Positions 26,006 through 32,877 of a DNA stretch of 64,000 nucleotides are shown here, piece after piece (within the stretch, counting starts at the first letter, position 1; every line of letters starts with the position of its first letter). The stretch is from positions 96,912 to 160,911 of the forward strand of contig DDFH01000004.1 of assembly GCA_002337085.1 (NCBI GenBank). Direction: 5' to 3'. Position numbers and translations under genes: made by a program. The notes under the pieces were generated by a model. The model ran no database searches. It was not told the DNA's origin and worked only from the letters and a program-made list of their open reading frames with translations. The DNA is from Hyphomonadaceae bacterium UBA1933. GTDB taxonomy: Bacteria; Pseudomonadota; Alphaproteobacteria; Caulobacterales; Aquidulcibacteraceae.

Positions 26006-28554
26006 TATTTCCACCTAATTGTTACGCCATACATTCTTGGCTCGGCGGGGAAGCCATCAACTTGTGATGTAATCGACCGCACCGTGCCATTTTTTGCCAT
26101 CAAAGGGCTTGAACCTTGTAACGGGCCATCAAAATAAATCTGTGCATAATGCTCATCCGATAAATTATTGCCCCAAAGCATTAAATCCAAACCATCACGC
26201 ATGTTTAGTGTCACGCTCGCATTATATAAATCAAGTTCACGTGTGACTTTGCGCGGGTCAAGGTTTGAACCACCATTGAATGAGGATGTGTGACGATGAT
26301 TGAAATTAATGCGGTAATCATGCCCCAAAACCGTATTTTCATAGGTAATATTATTGGTAACCGTCCATTTTGGCGATGCAGTTAATTGCTGACCGGCAAT
26401 TAAATAGAGGTTTAAATTCTGCCCAAGGAAAGTTGAAAAGTCCGATGGGCTGCCCAAATTATCCATATATTTGGTGTCATAATAAGCAAGCCCGCCATCA
26501 TAGCGCAAACCCTTGACCATAGTTTTATAGCCAATTTCAAACTCCGCACCCTTTGAATAAACTTTGGGAACTGATGCCACAATTTGCGAAATGCCATTAT
26601 ATGTATTCAATTGATAATTTGAATAATCAGCATCAAATATTGCTAATGTGGTTTTTAGATTACCATTGAACCAGTTGCTTTTGATGCCAATTTCATAATT
26701 ATCGACCACCTCGGCAGAGAATGAAGTATCAGGCGAACGGATAGTTTGCGCACCAACCGCACCCGAAACAATCGACCCCTTATTATCGGACATCACACGA
26801 TCAAGATTAAAGCCACCCGCCTTATGACCATGGGCATAAGTGGCATAGATAAAAATATTATCATTAGGGCGATAATCAATGCTTAAAACGCCTGAAAACT
26901 GGTCATCGCTAAATTTTTGCTTGTGGTCTAAACCATCCAATGCCGAGCGCGCCCAAGGCACGCAAACCGTGCCAACAACACCCGCCAAATTTGCCGGTGC
27001 AATTGCCGATGGGTCAAAGCCATAAACCTGCTCAATAGCTTTACAACCCGCCGAGCCAGTGGTTTCATATTTGGCGGAAAAATCTTTTTCAAGGTGGTTA
27101 TAACGCAAACCAAGGGTTAGGTATATTTCATCAGTAATCGCATAAATATTATGGCTATAAAGCGCGATTGAGTTGGCCTTTTGGTCAAAATAATCCGACC
27201 AACCACCGCCCAAGGTCATGGCAGGTGAATTGGCATTAAATACCCCGCCCGTCGCCGAAGCTATAATATTGCGCAGATTTTGCGCAAAGCCAGAAACCGG
27301 ATTGGTTAAAGCGCCCGCCCCTGAAAATAATCCACCAATATAGGTTTCATAATCAGAACCATAGCGGAAAACATTGTGGGCATTGGTTTGTTCATGGCTA
27401 TAAAATGTGCCAACTTTCCAGCTTAGCTTGCCAATTTCGCCATCAAGGGCAAATTCTTGGGTAAATTCTTTTATTTTATTGCCCGGACGTTCAGACAAAT
27501 CACGATATAAAATATCTGCCCCAGACCATTCACCATCTTGGGCATAGGCAAATCGGAAATAGCGATAAGAGGTTACAGATTTAAAATGCTTGCCACCAAA
27601 ATTATAATCCACATCAAGGCTTAGACCACGATCATGCACAATTTGGTCAAAATACCTATCTGTATTGGCACTATATTCATTTTTGGTGTTGGTTGGTGAC
27701 AGGGCATTTGCCGCGATACGGTTTAAAATTGCGGTCGTACTAACTGGTGTCCTGCTATCGGGAACATAAACAAAGGCATTGCAGCACGCTTCATTACGTT
27801 CAGATATATCAAAGATAAGACGTGCCTTAAGGGCATCATTGGGTTTATAGACCGCTTGTGACCGCACAAGCCAATAATTTACATCATTATCCTTGCGCGC
27901 GTTAGGAAGCCCTTCATTAACGGTGAAATAACCATCGCGATTGCGCACCACACCAAACAGGCTTGCGGCGATATTTTTACTTATGCCGCCCGAAACCCCT
28001 GCCGCAATGCCAGTTGCATTATAATTCCCCTTGGTAAACTCACCCCAGGTTTCAGTGGTTTGGGTTGGCTCTTTGGTTTTTATGGCAATAAGGCCGGTTG
28101 TGGTATTGCGTCCGGTAATCGTACTTTGGGGGCCGCGCAAAATTTCAACCCGCTCTAATTCACCCAAATCACCAAAGGCAACAGAAGTGCGGGCGCGCGA
28201 TACATTGTCAATCATAACGCCAACACTTGGTTCAAGACCGACATTCGTCCCCTGAGTTCCAATGCCGCGAATCCGTGCGGTTACTGATGATGCGGATTCA
28301 GACTGTGGCAATTGCAAAAATGGCGTGATTTGCACCAATTCAGAAAGATGATGGACGCCATTATCATTTAGCTTTTGTTGATTATAAACCGAAACGGCAA
28401 GCGGTGTTTTTTCTGACTTACCTTTGCCAATAACAATAATCTGCTCATCAACATTTAAAACATCATCTGCATATGCGTGGTTCGCAATCATGAATACCGC
28501 AAAGGCAATATTATAAGATAAAAAATTGCGATATTTTGAGTGATGTTTTTTCAT
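26002..28554 (-). CDS. TonB-dependent outer-membrane receptor
   Basis: An 850-residue beta-barrel receptor. A signal peptide (about 1-30, ending HAYA-DD) precedes the TonB-box region DEQIIVIGKGK. The plug domain follows, with ITPFLQLPQ, RGIGTQGTN and GELERVEILRGPQSTITGRN. The barrel ends with an aromatic-rich last strand, TIRWKY. I start at ATG 28554, preceded by GGGGA; an upstream extension would bury the signal peptide. The ligand is unknown. Lack of the FecA-type signalling extension argues against self-regulation. The neighbouring HxlR and fumarylacetoacetase-family genes hint at an aromatic or plant-derived compound. Confidence 0.9.
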   Translation of the reverse strand: MKKHHSKYRNFLSYNIAFAVFMIANHAYADDVLNVDEQIIVIGKGKSEKTPLAVSVYNQQKLNDNGVHHLSELVQITPFLQLPQSESASSVTARIRGIGTQGTNVGLEPSVGVMIDNVSRARTSVAFGDLGELERVEILRGPQSTITGRNTTTGLIAIKTKEPTQTTETWGEFTKGNYNATGIAAGVSGGISKNIAASLFGVVRNRDGYFTVNEGLPNARKDNDVNYWLVRSQAVYKPNDALKARLIFDISERNEACCNAFVYVPDSRTPVSTTAILNRIAANALSPTNTKNEYSANTDRYFDQIVHDRGLSLDVDYNFGGKHFKSVTSYRYFRFAYAQDGEWSGADILYRDLSERPGNKIKEFTQEFALDGEIGKLSWKVGTFYSHEQTNAHNVFRYGSDYETYIGGLFSGAGALTNPVSGFAQNLRNIIASATGGVFNANSPAMTLGGGWSDYFDQKANSIALYSHNIYAITDEIYLTLGLRYNHLEKDFSAKYETTGSAGCKAIEQVYGFDPSAIAPANLAGVVGTVCVPWARSALDGLDHKQKFSDDQFSGVLSIDYRPNDNIFIYATYAHGHKAGGFNLDRVMSDNKGSIVSGAVGAQTIRSPDTSFSAEVVDNYEIGIKSNWFNGNLKTTLAIFDADYSNYQLNTYNGISQIVASVPKVYSKGAEFEIGYKTMVKGLRYDGGLAYYDTKYMDNLGSPSDFSTFLGQNLNLYLIAGQQLTASPKWTVTNNITYENTVLGHDYRINFNHRHTSSFNGGSNLDPRKVTRELDLYNASVTLNMRDGLDLMLWGNNLSDEHYAQIYFDGPLQGSSPLMAKNGTVRSITSQVDGFPAEPRMYGVTIRWKY

Positions 28555-28702
28555 TTTTGTCCCCGATTTTGGCTTTATCAGAATTCGCGCTTTATAACTA
28601 TGACACTTTCGTTTCAATAGAATATTTTTCTTAAAACGTCATATTTCACCATTTTTAACAAAAATATTGACATTTACCCCGCATTTTGGCAGCTAGGTTC
28701 AT

Positions 28703-29179
28703 ATGATATACTCAGATGGTACAAATGTTAGACGCCGCGCAAGGGTTGATTATGACGAATGTGGAATTGGTCTTGCCGCACAAATTCTTGGCGATAAATG
28801 GATATTACTTATATTACGTGAGGCATTGTTTAACGTCATAAGATTTGAAGATTTACGCCAAGATTTACAAATCCCAAAATCGGTTCTGTCCAAACGTCTC
28901 GTACTTTTGGTTGATAATAACATTATGGAAAAACGCCCTTATCGTGAAATAAATACGCGGGTTCGTTATTCATACCACCTTACCCGCAAGGGGCGCGGGC
29001 TTTTCAAGGCATTTTTGGCATTTATGGAATGGGGTAATGAATTTATGTTGGACAGGCAGGCAAAATACATATTTATTGATAAGCACACAAACCTTCCGAT
29101 TAAACTCGGCCTTATCGACACTTCGGGGCAACAAGTTCCACAAAAAGCGGTAAGTATGATTATGACCAAAAGGATTTAG
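28703..29179 (+). CDS. HxlR-family transcriptional regulator
   Basis: A 158-residue winged-helix regulator. CGIGLAAQILGDKWILLILREALF (given here as the conserved core around residues 20-43), RFEDLRQDLQ and LSKRLVLLV-D are the HxlR signature, and the C-terminal helix probably dimerises. It is divergent from the TonB receptor gene and only 3 bases before the fumarylacetoacetase-family gene, so it probably controls one or both. HxlR proteins often respond to small aldehydes or quinones. Confidence 0.88.
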   Translation: MIYSDGTNVRRRARVDYDECGIGLAAQILGDKWILLILREALFNVIRFEDLRQDLQIPKSVLSKRLVLLVDNNIMEKRPYREINTRVRYSYHLTRKGRGLFKAFLAFMEWGNEFMLDRQAKYIFIDKHTNLPIKLGLIDTSGQQVPQKAVSMIMTKRI

Positions 29180-29182
29180 AAA

Positions 29183-30019
29183 ATGGCAAAAATCAGCGTT
29201 TTTGAATTTGAAAATAAAAAATATGTTGGCGTTATTGAGGGCAACAAGATCAAAATAACCACAGAATATGTGGATTTTTCATCAATTGAACATGCCGCCA
29301 CCGCAAAGGAATTCATAAAAGAAATTGCCCTAGAAAATGTAAAAATCCTTGCACCCGTTCCAAACCCACCACGGGTTTTTGGCATGGGAAAAAACTATGC
29401 TGAACATGCCAAAGAAATGGCATCCGATGTGCCAACCACTCAAATTTGGTTCGCCAAACAACCGACATCGATTAATTCGCCTTATGGCACTGTCAACAAG
29501 CCCGTGGTTTCCGATATGCTTGATTATGAGGTTGAGTTGGTGGTTATCATCGGCAAAACCTGTAAACACGTTCCCAAGGAGCGCGCGCAAGAGGTTGTTT
29601 TTGGCTATATGGTTGGCTGTGACTTTTCAGTTCGCGATTGGCAAAAGGCGTCGCAAACCTGGAATATGGGCAAAGGTTTTGATACCCATGCCCCAATTGG
29701 CCCCTATATTCTAACCCCCGATGAAGTACCGGATTTGGATGCTTTGGGGTTGCGTTGTTTTGTAAATGGTCAAAAAATGCAAGATGGCAAAATAAAAGAT
29801 ATGGTCTTCAAAATCCCTGATATGATTGAACATTTGACCAAGGCCATGACATTGTTGCCAGGGGATTTATTGTTCACGGGAACACCATCCGGCGTTGGCA
29901 TGGGGCGCAATCCACCATTTTACCTAAAAGCGGGCGATATTGTCCGCTGTGAAATCGATGAAATGGGCTTTATCGAAAATGAAATCGTGCCAGAAGTAGT
30001 TGAAACGGTGATTAAGTAA
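29183..30019 (+). CDS. Fumarylacetoacetate hydrolase-family protein
   Basis: A 278-residue enzyme of the FAH superfamily, which cleaves or decarboxylates 2-oxo acids with Mg2+. A variable N-terminus of about 60 residues is followed by the catalytic core: GMGKNYAEHAKEM, the metal ligands in DYEVELVVIIGK, GYMVGCDFSVRDWQ, and LLFTGTPSGVGMGRNPP near the C-terminus. The substrate may be an acylpyruvate or a 2-hydroxy-dienoate; it cannot be fixed from sequence. It is coupled to the HxlR gene. Confidence 0.88.
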   Translation: MAKISVFEFENKKYVGVIEGNKIKITTEYVDFSSIEHAATAKEFIKEIALENVKILAPVPNPPRVFGMGKNYAEHAKEMASDVPTTQIWFAKQPTSINSPYGTVNKPVVSDMLDYEVELVVIIGKTCKHVPKERAQEVVFGYMVGCDFSVRDWQKASQTWNMGKGFDTHAPIGPYILTPDEVPDLDALGLRCFVNGQKMQDGKIKDMVFKIPDMIEHLTKAMTLLPGDLLFTGTPSGVGMGRNPPFYLKAGDIVRCEIDEMGFIENEIVPEVVETVIK

Positions 30020-30089
30020 GGCGATTTACCTGTGCTTGCCGCCCCGTTACCGTCACTCAACACTGTCACCCAGAGACCATCCCAAAACT

Positions 30090-30115
30090 GTCACCCCGCA
30101 CTTGTTGCGGGGTCT
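30090..30115 (+). repeat. Palindromic repeat R1
   Basis: GTCACCCCGC...GCGGGGTCT hairpin with arms ACCCCGCA/TGCGGGGT and a 5-base loop. It lies 13 bases before the GIY-YIG start codon. Reverse-complement copy R2 is exact. Confidence 0.85.
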
Positions 30116-30128
30116 CTTGGACTTAATC

Positions 30129-30509
30129 ATGACCCAAAATTATTACGGTGAGCCAACATATTATGTATATATCATGACCAATAAGCCCAAAGGGACTTAT
30201 TATACTGGAATTACAAGTGATATTGTTACCAGGGCATATCAACATAGAAATCATTTATTCAAAAATAGTTTTACTGATAAATACAAACTTACCAAGCTTG
30301 TCTGGTTTGAAACTCATCGTGAAGTAAGAAACGCAATTTCTCGCGAAAAATTAATAAAGAGATACAAACGTGATTGGAAAGAAAATCTTATCGTTCAAAT
30401 GAACCCTGATTGGGATGATTTATGGTTTTCAATTACTAATGTTAAGCAATATATCCCGCCGCCAATTGAATATTTTGAGAAAATTCTAAAAGAGTTTCAG
30501 GATAATTAA
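30129..30509 (+). CDS. Single-domain GIY-YIG nuclease
   Basis: A 126-residue protein consisting almost entirely of a GIY-YIG endonuclease domain. The two half-motifs are YVYIM (12-16) and YTGIT (25-29), the catalytic Arg35 lies in DIVTRAYQHR, and the metal-binding Glu73 is in SREKLIKR. The last 40 residues are a short tail. I start at ATG 30129, because codons upstream only translate the palindromic repeat. Such small UvrC-like nucleases have no settled function. Here the gene is closely bracketed by inverted repeats and has no operon partner. Confidence 0.88.
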   Translation: MTQNYYGEPTYYVYIMTNKPKGTYYTGITSDIVTRAYQHRNHLFKNSFTDKYKLTKLVWFETHREVRNAISREKLIKRYKRDWKENLIVQMNPDWDDLWFSITNVKQYIPPPIEYFEKILKEFQDN

Positions 30510-30538
30510 ATCTGCTAGATGATAGAATTATGTCTTAT

Positions 30539-30564
30539 AGACCCCGCAACAAGTGCGGGGTGAC
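30539..30564 (-). repeat. Palindromic repeat R2, exact reverse complement of R1
   Basis: AGACCCCGCA...TGCGGGGTGAC, 29 bases after the GIY-YIG stop codon. All 26 positions match R1 in inverted orientation. Confidence 0.85.
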
Positions 30565-30607
30565 AATGGCTTGGTTGTACTTTTTCTTCCCCAGTTTGAG
30601 AAACGAT

Positions 30608-30633
30608 GTCACCCCGCATTTATTGCGGGGTCT
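30608..30633 (+). repeat. Palindromic repeat R3
   Basis: Same family as R1 and in the same orientation, differing only in the loop region (ATTTATT instead of ACTTGTT). The stem is intact. Confidence 0.8.
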
Positions 30634-30658
30634 TTTAAACTATGCTCTTGAAATTTAC

Positions 30659-30684
30659 GAGATGCCGCAACAGGTGCGGCATGA
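30659..30684 (-). repeat. Palindromic repeat R4 (diverged)
   Basis: GAGATGCCGCAACAGG...CGGCATGAC: same design as R2, but the stem is ATGCCGCA/TGCGGCAT, so substitutions are compensated on both arms. It ends 12 bases before copy A of the 282-bp element. Confidence 0.75.
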
Positions 30685-30696
30685 CAAAGTTCATAG

Positions 30697-30979
30697 TCCG
30701 TAATTATTTTTATCCCCACAATGAAAAATACCATTAGTATTCATAGTGATTGAATTTTGACTTGGGGATTTGTGGGGCTTAAGAATGTCAGGAAATGTCA
30801 GGGTTTTGGGCGATTTGTTTTTCGCGTATGACTTTGTTCAAGCCTTAAAATGTCAACAAATGTCAACATTTTCGGGACTATGCAAAAAAGCACAGCGCAG
30901 TAAGCACAAGCAATTGATTAATAATGAAATTATATCAAAAATAAATTGTTACAAACGGGTAAAAACATCAAAAATGATG
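30697..30979 (+). repeat. Twin 282-bp intergenic element, copy A
   Basis: Homologous, in inverted orientation, to 49013-49293. Conserved blocks in order: TCCGTAATTATTTTTATCCC (30697 on), CCATTAGTATTCAT, the tandem 10-mers AATGTCAGGA x2 (30784 on), TTCAAGC followed by AATGTCAACA x2 and TTTT (30849 on), GCACAAGCAATTGATTAATA, and TTGTTACAAACGGGTAAAAA (about 30946 on). Distances between blocks equal those of copy B within one base, while the filler has diverged. Copy A ends 86 bases before fmt. Function is unknown. Confidence 0.85.
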
Positions 30980-31065
30980 ACAAATAATATTAGATTTCAA
31001 AACAGGCAAAGTATGAAAAAACAAACCACTTCACAGTTTCACTATAATATTCTAAAAGCCAATTC

Positions 31066-31977
31066 ATGAAAATTGCGTTTTTAGGTTCACCCGATTTTGC
31101 CATTCCTGCACTCAAGGCATTGCTTGCCTCGGAGCATGAGGTGGTTTGTGTTTATTCCCAACCGCCACGTCCAAAAGGGCGTGGGCAAAAGCTGCAACCA
31201 ACCCTTGTTCATGCATTGGCAGAAGCAAATGGTATAGAGGTTCGCACCCCCAAAAGCCTGAAAAGCGAAGAAGAACAGCAAAAATTTCGCGATCTAAACC
31301 TCGATATCGCTGTGGTGGTTGCTTATGGTCTTTTGCTGCCCAAAGAAATTCTTGAAGCACCCAAATATGGTTGTTTGAATATCCACCCATCTTTATTGCC
31401 ACGTTGGCGCGGTGCCGCACCTTTGCAGCGCACGATTGAAGCCGGCGACAAAATAACAAGCGTGCAAATCATGGCAATGGATGAAGGGCTTGATACTGGT
31501 GCAATCTATATGCGGGAGGATTTGGAAATTCCACCCACCGAAACCTATGGCAGCTTGTCGGATAAATGCTCAAAACTGGGTGCGGAATTAGTTTTAAAAA
31601 CCCTTGTAGAGATTCCAAATGGCTTAGAACCATTGCCGCAGCCGCAAGATGGCGTAACCTATGCCAAGAAAATCACCAAGGAAGAAGCGCGAATTGATTG
31701 GTCAAAACCTGCACATGAAATTGATTGTAAAATCAGGGGCTTTAGCCCCCTTCCAGCCGCCTGGACTATGATGGATGGAATGCGTTTCAAAGTCCTTGAT
31801 AGCGAAGTTACCAGCGGTAACGGCAGTGCAGGCACGGTTTTGGATGATAATTTAACCGTTGCCTGCGGCACAGGTGCAATAAAAATCAAACGCCTGCAAC
31901 GCGAAGGCAAGCCCGCGCAAGAGGCAGAAGACTTCCAAAAAAGCCAACCAATTTTAAAAGGCGCACGCTTTGACTAA
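31066..31977 (+). CDS. fmt: Methionyl-tRNA formyltransferase
   Basis: A 303-residue enzyme that formylates initiator Met-tRNA. The N-terminal domain shows FLGSPDFAIPALKALL, LNIHPSLLPRWRGAAPLQR (formyl-folate site, with the Asn-His pair at its start) and MDEGLDTGAIY. A C-terminal OB-fold domain follows from about residue 205. It overlaps truA by 8 bases. The usual upstream def gene is missing; instead the accessory palindromes and copy A lie immediately upstream. Confidence 0.96.
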   Translation: MKIAFLGSPDFAIPALKALLASEHEVVCVYSQPPRPKGRGQKLQPTLVHALAEANGIEVRTPKSLKSEEEQQKFRDLNLDIAVVVAYGLLLPKEILEAPKYGCLNIHPSLLPRWRGAAPLQRTIEAGDKITSVQIMAMDEGLDTGAIYMREDLEIPPTETYGSLSDKCSKLGAELVLKTLVEIPNGLEPLPQPQDGVTYAKKITKEEARIDWSKPAHEIDCKIRGFSPLPAAWTMMDGMRFKVLDSEVTSGNGSAGTVLDDNLTVACGTGAIKIKRLQREGKPAQEAEDFQKSQPILKGARFD

Positions 31978-32722
31978 ATGGAAACTTACCCTTGAATATG
32001 ACGGCACGGGCTTTTGCGGGTGGCAATCGCAGCCGGAAAAATGCGGTGTGCAAGATGCGCTTGAAACCGCGATTTTTAAAATTGATGGGGTTGAAACCCG
32101 CGTATCGGTTGCCGGTCGCACCGATGCGGGCGTTCATGCGCTCGGTCAAGTTGCATCATTTAATGCCCAAAAAGACTGGGTTGATTTTAGATTATTAGAG
32201 GCATTAAACGCGCATCTTAGAAATTTGGGTGCGGTATCGGTTACCAAGGCAGAAATAATGCCCGATGATTTTGATGCCCGTTTTTCGGCGAAATCGCGCG
32301 AATATATTTATATAATCCAAAATCGCCGCGCTTTTTTAACGGTAAATAAGGGTTTGGCTTGGCGCGTGCCAATGCCGCTTGATGTTGAAAAAATGCATGA
32401 AGGTGCGCAATTGCTTGTTGGCAATCATGATTTTAGCACGTTTCGCGATGCCGAATGTCAGGCAAAAAGCCCCGTAAAAACCCTTGATATTTTTGATATA
32501 AAACGGGTGCAAACCCCATATGGTGAGCAAATTCATTGCTATCTCAAGGCACAAAGCTTTTTGCACCGCCAAGTGCGTTCAATGGTTGGAACATTGGTTG
32601 AAATTGGACGCGGTGCATGGACATTGGATGATTTAACCGCCGCACTAGAAGCGCGCGACCGCACCAAATGCGGCCAAGTCTCCCCACCCGATGGCTTGTA
32701 TTTGAGTGCGGTGAATTATTAA
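31970..32722 (+). CDS. truA: tRNA pseudouridine(38-40) synthase
   Basis: A 250-residue enzyme isomerising uridines 38-40 in the anticodon arm. LEYDGTGFCGWQSQP is near residue 8, the catalytic Asp lies in VAGRTDAGVHALGQVASF (about residues 46-63), and FLHRQVRSMVGTLVEIGRG is near 190-208. The start is TTG at 31970 inside the 3' end of fmt: the neighbouring ATG (31978) is out of frame and the conserved KWKLTLEYDG needs the TTG. AAAAGG lies 8 bases upstream. Confidence 0.94.
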   Translation: MTKWKLTLEYDGTGFCGWQSQPEKCGVQDALETAIFKIDGVETRVSVAGRTDAGVHALGQVASFNAQKDWVDFRLLEALNAHLRNLGAVSVTKAEIMPDDFDARFSAKSREYIYIIQNRRAFLTVNKGLAWRVPMPLDVEKMHEGAQLLVGNHDFSTFRDAECQAKSPVKTLDIFDIKRVQTPYGEQIHCYLKAQSFLHRQVRSMVGTLVEIGRGAWTLDDLTAALEARDRTKCGQVSPPDGLYLSAVNY

Positions 32723-32747
32723 TCGCGGCACTTCCCCCAAAACATTT

Positions 32748-32775
32748 AAGGCTTGGGTTTCCCCAAGCCTTTTAA
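32748..32775 (+). terminator. Terminator after fmt-truA
   Basis: AAGGCTTGGG (32748-32757) pairs perfectly with CCCAAGCCTT (32762-32771) around a TTTC loop, followed by a short TT stretch. The hairpin is strong and the T-tract short. Confidence 0.7.
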
Positions 32776-32833
32776 AACAATATGTAAAATAAAATCGTAA
32801 ACCACGCTTTCCGATTTTATTTTTCCTTATTCC

Positions 32834-32876
32834 CAAAATCCTGAGTGAGGCACAAAGTGCCGAGGGTGGGATTTTG
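32834..32876. repeat. Hairpin repeat with CTGAGTGAGG core, copy 2
   Basis: Arms CAAAATCC (32834-32841) and GGATTTTG (32869-32876) enclose CTGAGTGAGG and an inner GGCAC-AAA-GTGCC hairpin. It ends one base from the gyrB stop codon. It shares core and design with 21164-21197. It may protect or end the gyrB transcript, though there is no T-run. Confidence 0.65.
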
Positions 32877-32877
32877 A

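Larger units (their letters stand above)
30090..30564. mobile_element. Candidate GIY-YIG unit bounded by 26-bp perfect inverted repeats
   Basis: A 26-bp palindromic sequence at 30090-30115 reappears as its exact reverse complement at 30539-30564. The two copies enclose only a GIY-YIG nuclease gene, with 13 and 29 bases to spare. Each copy is itself a hairpin (arms ACCCCGCA/TGCGGGGT). This is the layout of a small REP-like unit with its own nuclease. There is no transposase and no obvious target-site duplication. Confidence 0.5.
30510..31065. other. Gene-free accessory interval upstream of fmt
   Basis: A 556-bp stretch holding three more palindromes (R2, R3, R4) and copy A of the 282-bp element, each listed separately. 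A 99-codon frame (30770-31069) runs through copy A into the fmt start. I do not accept it as a gene because the second copy carries stops in that frame. No peptide deformylase gene, the usual fmt neighbour, is present. Confidence 0.6.

Noticed and set aside
30090..30684. Possible CRISPR array from repeated palindromes R1-R4
   Set aside because: Only four units, in alternating orientation, at irregular distances and with a gene between two of them; no cas genes.
30770..31069. 99-codon plus-strand frame through copy A of the twin element
   Set aside because: The aligned copy B has TAA and TGA stops in the same frame and a one-base length change, and the conserved blocks are identical at all codon positions, so coding is unlikely.
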